In this document: in pieces, positions 36,855 to 46,521 of the stretch | Layout of the letters: each line of letters begins with the position of its first letter | Position numbering within the stretch: position 1 is the stretch's first letter | NCBI RefSeq assembly: GCF_023065955.2 | Contig: NW_026622930.1 | Coordinates: 22,111,449-22,175,448, forward strand | Direction of reading: 5' to 3' | DNA from: Ursus arctos | Taxonomy: Eukaryota > Chordata > Mammalia > Carnivora > Ursidae | Length of the DNA stretch: 64,000 nucleotides | Made by a program: the position numbers and the translations under genes | The notes under the pieces: generated by a model | Database searches by the model: none | What the model was told of the DNA's origin: nothing | What the model saw: the letters and a program-made list of their open reading frames with translations, nothing else

Positions 36855-37091
36855 TAAACACATCATGCTTTTTTTAAAAAAAGATTTTATTTATTTATTT
36901 GACACAGAGACAGCCAGTGAGAGACAGCCAGTGAAAGAGAGACAAGCAGGGGGAGTGGGAGAGGAAGAAGCAGGCTCCCAGTGGAGGAGTCCGATGTGGG
37001 GCTCGATCCCAGGACTCTGGGATCACGCCCTGAGCCGAAGGCAGACGCTTAACGACTGAGCCACCCAGGCGCCCCTAAACACATCATGCTT
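36855..37091 (-). mobile_element. Can-SINE with perfect 16-bp TSD and internal 14-bp duplication
   Basis: Reverse copy (36871-37075) with 'gattttatttatttatttga', 'ggggctcgatcccaggactc' and 'gccacccaggcgcccc'. TAAACACATCATGCTT is duplicated at 36855-36870 and 37076-37091. The segment GAGACAGCCAGTGA is tandemly repeated inside (36907-36920 and 36921-36934), a copy-specific mark. Confidence 0.97.
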
Positions 37092-37166
37092 CTGACTAGA
37101 ATGTCCCCTCTTCTCTTTTCTACCCATTCAAATCTCAGTAAAGGTGCAGCTCAGAAATCAACTCCT

Positions 37167-37595
37167 GAGGCAACCTATGGAATAGAAGGGAATATTTGCA
37201 AAATATATCAAAATATATATATATTATCTAATGTAATACATGTTATATCATATCTAAAATATATAAAGAACTTCTACAACTCAACAGCCAAAAAACCCGA
37301 ACAGTTTGATTAAAATATGGACAGGGAAACGGAACATTTTTCCAAAGAAGATATACAATTAGCTGACAGGTACATTAAAAGATGCTCAACAGCATTAATC
37401 ATCAGGGAAACACAAATCAAAGCCACAAGCAGACAGCATCTCACACCTGTTAAATGGCTATCATCATGAAGTGATAAGAAGTGCTGACAAAAACACTTGA
37501 GAAAAGGAAACTCTGTGTACTGCTCGTGGGAATGTAAATTGGTGCAGCCACTATGGGACACAGTATGGAGGTTCCTCATGAAATTAAAAATAGAA
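37167..37595 (+). mobile_element. Old L1 ORF2 3' part, segment 1
   Basis: Matches the C-terminal coding end of L1 ORF2 in forward orientation: 'gaggcaacctatggaatag', 'aaaatatataaagaacttct', 'catttttccaaagaagatat', 'gatgctcaacagcattaatc', 'gaatgtaaattggtgcagcc' and 'agtatggaggttcctcatga'. It is 5'-truncated, with stops in every frame. It continues at 37971 after an inserted composite SINE. Confidence 0.88.
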
Positions 37596-37758
37596 GGGGC
37601 GCCAGTGTAGCTCAGTCAGTTAAGCATCTGACTCTTGATTTTGCCTTCCAAACCCTCTGAGATCAAGCTCTGCATCGGGCCCTGGGTGTGGAGCCTGCTT
37701 AAGAGTCTCTCTCTCAGTTTTCCCTTCCTTCCCCTAATGTCCTCACTGCTATTCCCTA

Positions 37759-37903
37759 TGTTATACGCAAATAATGAATCGTGGAACACTACATCAAAAA
37801 CTAATGATGTACTGTACGGTGACTAACAATAAAAAAATAAGATAAAAATTAAAAAAAAAGTAGTGCTAGGTGGAAAGTCCATTTATGTTCTTAAAAAAAA
37901 AAA
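37759..37903 (+). mobile_element. Short carnivoran L1 3' end nested inside the SINE
   Basis: Contains the hallmark 3' end of carnivoran L1s ('atgaatcgtggaacactaca', 'tcaaaaactaatgatgtact', 'gtacggtgactaac'), followed by A-rich sequence to about 37859. Then come 'tagtgctaggtggaaagtcc', 'atttatgttc' and a second A-run (37892-37903). The left boundary could extend to about 37715. The sequence between the two A-runs may be a 3' transduction. Confidence 0.75.
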
Positions 37904-37922
37904 TATTCTCTCTCTGCCCCTC

Positions 37923-37973
37923 CCCTACAATGAAAAAAGAGAAAGAAAGAAAGAAAAAGAAAGAAAGAAAGAA
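37923..37973 (+). repeat. (GAAA)n microsatellite in SINE tail
   Basis: GAAA units (for example 'gaaagaaagaaagaaaaag') that grew from the A-rich tail of the composite SINE. Confidence 0.9.
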
Positions 37974-38154
37974 ATTAAAAATAGAACTACCACATGATCC
38001 AGCATTTCCACTTATGGATATACATTCAAAGGAAATGAAAACAGAATGTTGACGAGACACCTGAACTCATGTTTACTGCAGCATTATTCACAGTAGCCCA
38101 GATATGGAAACAACCTAAGTACCCACTAAAGGATGAATGGATAAAAAATGGTGT

Positions 38155-38192
<38 letters not shown>

Positions 38193-38680
38193 TGGAATAT
38201 TATGCAGCTATGATAAGAAAGGATATCTTGCCATTTGCAATGGCATGGATGGACCTGAGGGCATTAGGCTAAGTGAAATAAGTCAAACAGAGGAAGACAA
38301 ATACTGTAGATCTCATCATATGTAGAATCTAAAAAAGCCAAGCTCATAGAAACAGAGTAGAATGATGGGTCCCAGGGACTGGAGAAGAAGGGCAAGGAGT
38401 GGGTGGGAAATGGAGAGATACAGGTGAAAGTGTACAAACAGTTAAAAGTTCTGAGGATCTAATGCACAACACTGTGATCCAAGGTGTTATACATACACTC
38501 GAAAGTTATTAATAGGTCTTAAATGTTCTGACTACCAAAAAAAGGTAATTATGGGACATAATGGAGGTGTTAGCTAGAATGGTAATCATTTTGCAATATA
38601 TAAGTGCATAAAACTAACACACTATTCACTGTAAACTTACACAATGTATATGACAATTATATCTCAATCAAGCTGGGGCC
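37971..38680 (+). mobile_element. Old L1 ORF2 end and 3' UTR, segment 2
   Basis: Resumes exactly where segment 1 stopped: 'tagaactaccacatgatcca', 'actgcagcattattcacagt', 'atatggaaacaacctaagta', then a CA array, 'tatggaatattatgcagcta', 'gacctgagggcattaggcta', 'agtgaaataagtcaaacaga', ending 'gacaattatatctcaatcaa'. A 67-codon frame (38069-38272) still reads as the ORF2 C-terminus (AALFTVAQIW, MEYYAAM). A pseudogene fragment, not functional. Confidence 0.88.
38156..38190 (+). repeat. (CA)n microsatellite inside L1
   Basis: Thirty-five bases of CA at the site where this L1 segment normally has 'tatatatacacaatgg', a frequent birth site for dinucleotide arrays. Confidence 0.97.
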
Positions 38681-38907
38681 GGGAAGAGAAAGTACTATCT
38701 CATTGATAACTTCCTCCCTACTCGAGACCTTACTGAGGGTTTTTTCCCCACTATTTTATAGTATACAGTTTTACGCTTGATTAGATGATGTCATAGTTCT
38801 TTTTTCATGTGAACCAAGCAGACCAACCAAACCACACAGAATAAACTCCTTGAAGGAGAGAAAGCTAGGCACAGTACTATATTGCTCTTAAAAATTAACC
38901 ATTTAAA
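38681..38907. other. Unassigned non-coding sequence
   Basis: Between the L1 end and the next SINE. 'aataaactccttgaaggaga' could be an L2 trace; not called. Confidence 0.3.
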
Positions 38908-39048
38908 AGGTCTGATGGGGTGCCAGGTGGCTCAGTGGGTTAACCTTCTGCCTTCAGCTCAGGTCACGATCCCAGGGTCCTGGGACCAAGCCCGGATCAG
39001 GCTCCCCGCTCAGCAATCTGTTCCTTTCCCTGCTTGTGTGTGCTCCAG

Positions 39049-39079
<31 letters not shown>

Positions 39080-39113
39080 AAATAATCTTAAAAAAAAAAA
39101 AAAATAGGTCTGA
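38908..39113 (+). mobile_element. Can-SINE with CT microsatellite
   Basis: Forward copy from 38917 ('ggggtgccaggtggctcagt'), with 'ctcaggtcacgatcccaggg', 'ccccgctcagcaatctg', a (CT)n array at about 39048-39073, and an A14 tail. AGGTCTGA flanks it (38908-38915 and 39106-39113). Confidence 0.94.
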
Positions 39114-40524
39114 CCACAGAGACTGGGAGGTAGGAATCCACTCTACTTATACTGTTACCAGTAAGGCCTGAATAGGAATGCTGTAGGTCTTTTCTCTGCA
39201 TTACCGCAAGCCTATCCTAACCTCCAGAATTCTCCCAAGAGGCAATCTTAGGCTGGGCTGGGCACCAAAGGACCCTGTGTACCTTCCACAGACAAGCCTG
39301 GTGCTCATGGTTTCCTCTACTTTCTCATTTAGAATGGCTGCCGTTTGACAATTCCCATGTCTCTCCCACACGAGTGTCACACTAATAAACATTCACTGTT
39401 GGATAATCCCCTAGACAACTTGTAACCCATCTTTTTAGTAAGGACCAAGGTAAATAGGTAAAAATTCTTTTTTTTTCAGTCTTACCTTCAGCAAATCGCT
39501 GAAGAAAATGCCTCTCTCTTCTGATGAGCAGGAAAGAGATCTGAGTAGTTAGGTTATGACACGTTTAGTATGAAACTAAAAGCAACATGAATCTTCTGGT
39601 AGAGATTAACATAGTAGGTAGCGTTTCAGCAACCCTGGCTTCCATTTTGAGTCTTCCGTGCCAATCCCAGCACCTTCTCTCCAGCCTGTTTTCTGCTTTT
39701 TCCCTCCAGGTTTTCCTTCCTCACCTGCATCCCATCAAGGACCCTCAGGCAGCCTTTGGCTCACAGAGCAGCCCTCTATTGTTTATTTGGCGTTTCCTTT
39801 GTCTCTTATTTTCCCAATTCCAACCTTTGGGACCAAACCTTCTATAAAAACAGAACAAAACAAACACCCCAAATATGCAAACAAACCAACAAACTCATAT
39901 CAAATGTAACTCATATCAAATGTAACTCTTATCAAAATCTAGCGAATTTGCATCAAACTGAACTTCCCTGGGTGTCCTTTTTTCAAAGTCTTGCTTTCAG
40001 CTGTGACACAAATGACCCCATTAAACCAGACTAACCCAGTCACAACTCCCCAAATAATGTATTTACATCTCAGTGGAGAGGTTTCTGGTCATTCCTCACC
40101 AGGTATCCTCCATATGCTGTGCTGAGGATCAATAAAAACAATAATAAAGAAGACAGAGGGAAACTGAAAGCATCTTAGACAGTTCCGTCGAGATGGTTAG
40201 CCAAGGTGCAGGATGGGACTCAATGTAAGGGCCCTCAGCTGAGCTTTTAAAGATGTATCCAAATGTTCTGCCACTGCCCAGGGCCTTTAGTGACAGGCTG
40301 CCTTCTGAACAGAAGGGAAAGATCCAGAGTGGTTAGCATTTCTCTCCTGCATCGGTGATCACTTTCTTTGTGACCTCTCCAACTCTAGTATTAAATAGAT
40401 TTCCTCGGATCCTGCTCGTAGGACAGATATATGTGTGCACGTGGTTATCGAAGATGCAAGTACCAGGAGAGGAGGGCAGGGTGAAGGGGGATGGGTGTGC
40501 TGAATTAGCTAGTAAATAGCAGTT
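39114..40524. other. Unassigned interval with a short 16-bp tandem repeat
   Basis: No recognised interspersed repeat or exon. AACTCATATCAAATGT is repeated at 39892-39907 and 39908-39923, with a partial third copy to about 39937. Frames of 83-92 codons at 39587-40034 overlap in three phases and look like chance. Confidence 0.4.
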
Positions 40525-40670
40525 TAGGGTGTGAAATCAGACAGACCTGACTGTGAGTTTTGACTGAAGCCCCTATCAGCTGTGAGTCTTTAGGCAAATT
40601 AAATGATTCAGTTTCCCTGGGTCTCATTTTTTGTTTTTTTGTCCTGTAAGAGGAGTTCTCAATACTGACC
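40525..40670 (+). repeat. MIR-type SINE remnant
   Basis: Forward MIR: 'gtgaaatcagacagacctga', 'ctatcagctgtgagtcttta', 'ggcaaattaaatgattcagt', 'ttccctgggtctcattt'. Confidence 0.65.
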
Positions 40671-40734
40671 AACTCAAGGTCAAGTAAAGATTTTAGCCCT
40701 TCATATTACAATCATGTTCAACCTTCAGGACAAC

Positions 40735-40870
40735 CCTCTGAACCACTACTGTTAACTTCATTATACAGAGAAAAATGAAGCTCAGAGGTGTTAAGTAATT
40801 ACCAGAATTCAACCCTACTTCTTCCAGAATACCGGGCTGCTTTCCACTTGTAACATGCCATCATCAAGCC
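40735..40870 (-). repeat. MIR-type SINE remnant
   Basis: Reverse MIR: 'aaccactactgttaacttca', 'ttatacagagaaaaatgaag', 'ctcagaggtgttaagtaatt', 'accagaattcaaccctactt'. Confidence 0.7.
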
Positions 40871-42084
40871 TGCACGCTGTATGGGCTTTCAGACAGAAGG
40901 ACATTAAATATTATATGCAAAGTAGCTATACCAGTACCTGGTACAGAGCAGCAGCCAAGAGATGTTAATTGCTTTCCCTTCCTTTTGCCTTATAGTCAGT
41001 ACATTTTGCTATTTTGATTCACTGCAGAAACAAATTTGAAACAACAACATATATTTGGAAATAAAGACACTGAAGCATTCTTAGCCACAAAGTAAAAAGA
41101 GTATTGCTAGTTGGGTCTTGCCATTTCTAACTTGTGACTGGAAGGAAGAAATGTAACCCTTTGTACACAAGGACCCACATGGCTCTCTGCACAAGTAACT
41201 GGGAACACCTGGACGGATGAGCAGAGAGCCCTGGAAACCAGGCATGTCACCTGGGTGATGCAGGAGAGCAGACAGTTGTCTTCTCCTGGTACTATAGCTT
41301 CTTCTGAAATCAAATGCCAACAATGCTCTGGTGCATTTTTCATGAGCTGTGCACTCAGCCGTGCCCAGAAACACTAGAAGTTTCCCCAGGGTTATATTAG
41401 CAAACATCTTACCCACCCCCACCCCCCACCCCTGCACCTCCCAGGGTTTAGTAGCCTGTCCTTCCTTTCCTGCTTCAGTTTCACTGAGAACAACTTCTGT
41501 TCAAAAGCCAGTCCCTCGGGCCTGAGCTAAACGCTGGCCTGGCGGGCATGCCTGTTTGAAAGAGGACAGGCAGCTCACTACGGTGCTCAAGCAGCACCCT
41601 GGCTTCTTCTAGGACTCCTAGGGAAAGAAACACAGAAACATAACCCTGGTGTGTTAAGAAATAGCCACCCAGATTTCTTTTTCTTTCTTTCTGCTTCTTT
41701 TTTTTTTTTTTTTTTTCACTTTTTAGAGAGCAGGGAAGTGGGAAAAAGCATTTGGAGAAATGGTGATAGAGTAATCATAGCCAATGTTTCATTAAGGCTG
41801 CATTTTCCACCAAATCCCATTAACTTAAAACACTGCTGTATTATTTCTTGGTCCCAGCGGGAGACCAACTCCTCCCAGATTGGACTATTTGGATTTGCTT
41901 TTTTGGTTACTATTTCCATGCTCTTTTTTGTTGCTGTTAATAATAATAATAAAAACGTTTCTAAACAATCTCCCAACTCTCATGCTCCTTCTCTCTCCCT
42001 CAAAGATGTTCCAAATTCTGAGAAGAAGGTTAGGAACCAGGAAGTGTGGGGGGGGAGGGGTGGGTAGCAGATGAACTAATGCTT
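40871..42084. other. Unassigned interval with C-rich and T-rich runs
   Basis: Includes a T-run (about 41698-41716), a C/A-rich patch (about 41413-41433) and TAA repeats (41939-41953). A reverse frame of 118 codons at 41081-41437, with a second frame overlapping in another phase, has no recognisable domain. No gene is called. Confidence 0.4.
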
Positions 42085-42240
42085 ATTAAAGCACCTCCGA
42101 GTTTTAAAAGAAAGTCTTAACAACCCTGGGAGGTAGCTATTATTTAGCCCATTTTATAGGTGCAGAAAGCGAGACTCAGAATGCAAGCAACTTTTTTAAG
42201 GTCACCCAGCTAGTAAAAGCCTGAGCTGGTGCTCTAACCC
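42085..42240 (-). repeat. MIR-type SINE remnant
   Basis: Reverse MIR with good order: 'aacaaccctgggaggtagct', 'attatttagcccattttata', 'ggtgcagaaagcgagactca', 'aaggtcacccagctagtaaa', 'gcctgagctggtgctctaac'. Confidence 0.85.
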
Positions 42241-43749
42241 AAACCTCACCTAGTTTTAAGTTAAGAGGATCCCCCTCTGGTTTCTATGGTATATGGATTC
42301 CTCTTTGGGGAGCAAGGGGGGTGCAAACAATGTGCTAGCTCACAGCAGTATGGTCTGTGATTAGGGGAGAGTAAAGAAGAAAAGCATTGACTCCAGAGAG
42401 AGCTCCTCATCCCTCCCCTGACAAAAAGTCACTATATCCATGCCAGATATTCTGTGTCTCAGGGGGGTCTCATCTTAGGGCAGGGTTGGGTGATAAAGTC
42501 AGCACCGAAGAGGACTGCGTCAAAACTGTCTCTGAAAATCAGCTGGTCCATTGAATGCAGTGCAGTGCCAGTGCTCAGGAAACATGGTTATTTGCGGTTT
42601 GCCTTTAGCAGACATATTCTGTTTCTTTGGCGGGGCACCAGATGAATTCATTTGCTTGTATTTAGGGATCACGTTGAATGAAAAATATGTATTATACCTT
42701 TAAGGACTAGAATTCTATTCCACTCAAGGAAGGAAGATGTTCAGCCTTGAGAAGCCAGCAGGGATGTAGAAATTGAGGGCTTGACAGAGTTAAGCCTCCC
42801 ATTCACTCTGACTCCCAGGCATACACTCACTGAAGGGAAGTGTGGTTAGAAATACCACATTATTTCAATTATTCTTGGGCAATCTCTCCCTAGCGCTCTT
42901 GTGTTCCCCTCTCTTCTCACCCCTCCTCCCCTGCATTGTTAAGGTTGCATAAGCCAAAAACATGTGCGGCAACTCCACTGTGTGCACATGAAGGGAAGAG
43001 TCACAGGCGATGCAAATCCAAAGTATGGGTCATCAAAACCTCTTTCCAATTAGCTCTGGATCGTATGTGTTGCATACGTAATCTCTATTTGAACACAGGT
43101 GCTTCAAGTGTTTGGGGAATTAATAAACCTTCCAATAAATCAATGAATCCATGCTGTGATTGCCAAAATGCCATCCGCCTCCCGCATCTCCTTACTGGTT
43201 CTCTGCTGTTTGCTACTCTACGAATGTTATCACTTTAGAAAACAAGTGTGCTGTAGAAATGGCCCCAGCTAGTGCTTGCTGGTTCCCCAATTCCCTGGAG
43301 AGAAGGGACCTCATGAGGGAACTTGAAGTCCTCTCTTTCAGCTTCAGAGGCACCTCATAGAACCAACAAGGAAGCAGATAATGTCAATATAATTTGAAGC
43401 AAGATTTGGCTTGCTAATTAACTGAATTTAGATTCTTCAATATTTATTCAGTTTTCAGAGGGTTCGGTAGAAGTGGCATTAGTAGCATTGCTGCTGTTTA
43501 AAGGTGAGTTTCTGGAGACCACGTATGGTGTAGTCCCTCCATCTTGCATAGTGTTAAAAGAAGACTGATGTAAAGCACATGACTGTTGACAGTGACGCCT
43601 TCAGAAAGTAAGAATTTATAGTACAGGATATAATTATAAGCACTGGTGTTTTACAAGACCTCCCAATCTTTGGAAGCAAAAGGTCATTTAAAATCTACGG
43701 CTTCAGGTTGAATGCATGTGCGTGCTGGGAGTGGGAGGTGGGCATCGTC
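42241..43749. other. Unassigned non-coding sequence
   Basis: About 1.5 kb without recognised repeats. A small hairpin, CGTATG-(TGTTG)-CATACG, is at 43072-43088. A 100-codon frame (42936-43238) has no recognisable domain. Confidence 0.4.
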
Positions 43750-43828
43750 ACAGTGTTCTCTGTAACGCTGTATAGGGCCCAGACTCCAGGAAGGGCTCAA
43801 CAGGTGTTTGTTGAACGAATAAATGGGA
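43750..43828 (+). repeat. L2 terminus
   Basis: Ends with 'agggctcaacaggtgtttgt' and 'tgaacgaataaatggg', the typical L2 3' terminus. Confidence 0.6.
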
Positions 43829-44579
43829 ATCAGATCATTAAATGAGAAGTCAGTAAATTAGAGGATTAGTTGATCGATATTTGATTTTCAGATGTAACTG
43901 GAGCTTTTCCTGGTTGTTTTACATCTCTGTATTATTCAAGCCTGACTGCGGTGAAGGGCCATTTCATCGAGTGCCCTCATTCTTCTCCTGGTCTGAGTTT
44001 GCTCCTCTCCCCATGGCAGAAGCAAATGAGCTCCAGCCTTTTAAGAGTGAATAATAAACACTCAGCCTGTTGGGCTTCAGCTGGGGTTATCGATGGAAAA
44101 TGACTTGATGAATAGTCCTTGCTTGAGTGATAAACCCGTATATCAGAAAGTAAATCTAGTGGGAAAGAAAATCTATCCACCACTTGCACTAGCCGTTGGG
44201 AGACTGATATTGAGAGTAAGGTTTCATTTTCTTAATTCTGGGAGTCTTCTTTCTTTGTAGCCATCTTTTTATTCTCCCCATACCCCATCCTCCCCAGGTG
44301 GTATTTTACCTGTTTGGTAAAGACAGTCACAGCGTTTTGCACTTACAAATCACTTTTTCATCTTTGAAACTCAAATATCTTACATAGGCTAACATGCAAA
44401 TCAGACAAATACCCCAGGGAAATGTTTTTCATTAAATGTAATTCATTAAACTGAAATATAGAGTTAATTGGTTTTACCCAGCAGTACCCAAATGGAACTC
44501 AGGATTTCAGGAAATAATGCCACTGATTATCTTTCTAATATGATTCTGGCACATTATTTCTATTTAAGCAAAACAATCA
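43829..44579. other. Unassigned non-coding sequence
   Basis: AT-rich; nothing recognised. Confidence 0.35.
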
Positions 44580-44750
44580 CATGAAGGAAGTTTTTCCCCA
44601 TTTCAGAAGAAAGAAATCTGTGTCTCAAAACTTTTTTTAGAGTTTGACAGAAATTGAACCGCTAGTAAATGCCAGAGTAGAAACCTGACCTCAGGTGTGT
44701 GTGATGACAAAGCCCATGTCTTTTCCACCGAATATTACACCCTACCCAGC
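44580..44750 (-). repeat. MIR-type SINE remnant
   Basis: Reverse MIR: 'ttccccatttcagaagaaag', 'gtctcaaaactttttttaga', 'gaaattgaaccgctagtaaa', 'tgccagagtagaaacctgac', 'catgtcttttccaccgaata'. Confidence 0.65.
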
Positions 44751-44904
44751 ACATAGAAAAGTAGTTTAGGGTGTGGAGGAAGAGGCCATAGATTACATCT
44801 GAACATGTGTTTATCAAATTACCCAACTCCATTTCTTGATGTGAAAAAAAAAAAAAAATTACACAATCTCTCCAAACAGGGATATTGGGAATCATGGTGG
44901 AGGT

Positions 44905-45383
44905 TTTAGCTGCTCCAAGGATGTCCAAGTTCTGACACCTAAGAGCAGTGAATAAGTTCCTTCCGTGACACAGGAAATTAAGGCTGCTAATCAGCTGACC
45001 TGAAAACAGAGCAAGTCTCCTGGATTATCCAGGTGGGCCCACGGCATCACAGGGTCTTTGAAAATGGGAAAGGGAGCCCAGAGAGAGAGAACCAGACAGA
45101 TAACAGCACAAGAAGCCCTCAGCCTGATGTCGCTGGTTTTGAACAGAGGGAATGAAGTATACAAGCTAAGGAAAGAGGGGGCCTCTAAAGCTGAAAAAAG
45201 CAAGAAAACAGATTCTCTCCTAGAGCCTCCATACGGGAACTTATCCTATTGGCACCTTGGTTTTACCCAGAGAGGCCTCTGTTGGACTTCTAACTTACTG
45301 AACTGTAAGGCCATGAATTTATGTTCTTTGAAGCCATAAAACTCGTGGTAATTTATTACAGCCGCAATAGAAAACTAACACAG
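44905..45383 (+). mobile_element. MLT1-like MaLR LTR
   Basis: Order: 'acacctaagagcagtgaata', 'ggattatccaggtgggccca', 'agggtctttgaaaatgggaa', 'ctgatgtcgctggttttgaa', 'gcctctaaagctgaaaaaag', 'gattctctcctagagcctcc', 'ttggacttctaacttactga', 'actgtaaggccatgaattta' and 'gtggtaatttattacagccg', ending 'gaaaactaacacag'. This is a familiar old LTR sequence, without internal genes. Confidence 0.75.
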
Positions 45384-46308
45384 GAATCAATGGGGCTTAA
45401 GAACAAAATATAAACAGAGGCAGACACACAAACAAGAAGAAACAGACCAAACCCCGGCCAACCAAGCAAGTGCTGCTTTCCAAGGGTATGCAATCTTGGT
45501 CTACCATGTAGCTCACTGGTGAGGCTTCCCGGGACGGAGGAGACTGTGATCATCTCTAGACCACAAAAATGGGTTATCTGAGGGCTCTCCTGGGGACAAC
45601 AGAGGTTCTCAAACTTCACTGTTTATGAGATCCCCTGGAGGGCTACTCTCCAGAGACTGTACGTCGAGAACAACCCGTGTCAGCAGTGATTCTTGGGAGG
45701 GTGATCTAGGCTCTTTGCCTTTGAATACTGTTGATTTCAATCCATAGTTAAAAGTCACAGCTATCCTTAGAACCAGTGACTTAGAAGAACCATTTTTTCC
45801 AAAATGCCACAACTTCTAGAATTTCAAGGTCTGGAAGGGCCAACTTTTTATGGGTCTTTCCTGTTGATATCCAATCTCATCCAATAGAAATGCTAATCCT
45901 CGAGTAAGTCATGCGATCACCAGGCTGCTTTTCTAATCTCTCTACTTTTGACCAGAAGAGACACTTTTAAAGAAGGAAATTGAATCACCATACTTTTTTG
46001 AGGGTGCACCCACACTTGTTTATATTATCTTGGCTTTTTTTTTTTTTTTCGTAACTACTCTATGCATGCTAACATAATACGTTCAATGAATTCACAATTT
46101 CTTCCAAGGCAAGGGGCTTGTGCTCTGCCTTCTCTGTGTACCTGTCATTCTGGTTTTTCATCTAGTGCTTCCTTAGTGACTTAACCCTGCCCCAGGGCAC
46201 CATTAGTAAGTGTTCAGGTACAGAAGCACGAAGTTCAGCTGCCCCCTTCATTCAACCACCCTAACCCCATGGGGACACTACGACATTTGAGAAGTATTTT
46301 CATTTTTC
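45384..46308. other. Unassigned non-coding sequence
   Basis: 'gaggttctcaaacttcactg' at 45602 resembles the start of a hAT MER-type element, but nothing after it confirms this. A T-run is at 46035-46049. Confidence 0.35.
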
Positions 46309-46521
46309 TTGCCTCTCTCTTTTTTTTTTAAAGATTTTATTTATTTATTTAACAGAGAGAGAGCCAGCGAGAGAGGGAACACAGCAGGGGAGAGGGAGAG
46401 GAAGAAGCAGGCTCCTAGCGGAGGAGCTGATGTGGGGCTCGATCCCAGAACGCCGGGATCACATCCTGAGCAGAAGGCAGACGCTTAACGACTGCGCCAC
46501 CCAGGCGCCCCTTGCCTCTCT
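46309..46521 (-). mobile_element. Can-SINE with 10-bp TSD
   Basis: Reverse copy ending at 46511: 'aaagattttatttatttatt', 'agccagcgagagagggaaca', 'tagcggaggagctgatgtgg', 'gctcgatcccagaacgccgg', 'gccacccaggcgcccc'. TTGCCTCTCT is duplicated (46309-46318 and 46512-46521). Confidence 0.96.

Larger units (their letters stand above)
37580..37986 (+). mobile_element. Composite Can-SINE carrying an inserted L1 3' end
   Basis: A Can-SINE head starts at 37596 ('ggggcgccagtgtagctcag') and its tail is an (AAAG)n-type A-rich run ending at 37970. GAAATTAAAAATAGAA flanks the whole (37580-37595 and 37971-37986), so it is one insertion into the old L1. The SINE body is split: its CT segment (TCTCTCTCT) appears at 37706-37714 and again at 37907-37915. 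Between lies an L1 3' end ('ttatacgcaaataatgaatc', 'ctaatgatgtactgtacggt'), its A-rich tail, about 30 bp of other sequence, and a second A-run. Confidence 0.85.

Noticed and set aside
36835..37059. 74-codon frame through a Can-SINE
   Set aside because: This is the recurrent peptide produced by reverse Can-SINE copies, not a gene.
38069..38325. Coding potential with ALFTVAQIW / MEYYAAM and a His-Thr run
   Set aside because: It is the decayed C-terminal end of L1 ORF2, expanded by a CA microsatellite; not a host gene.
41081..41437. 118-codon reverse frame
   Set aside because: A second reverse frame overlaps it in another phase, and no family is recognised. Likely chance.
41651..42067. 138-codon frame, the longest in the window
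   Set aside because: It begins in a T-run (Phe-rich start), and a reverse frame overlaps it. The composition is low-complexity.
45602..45640. MER20-type element from 'gaggttctcaaacttcactg'
   Set aside because: Only the first bases fit. The following sequence does not match and no opposite terminus is found.
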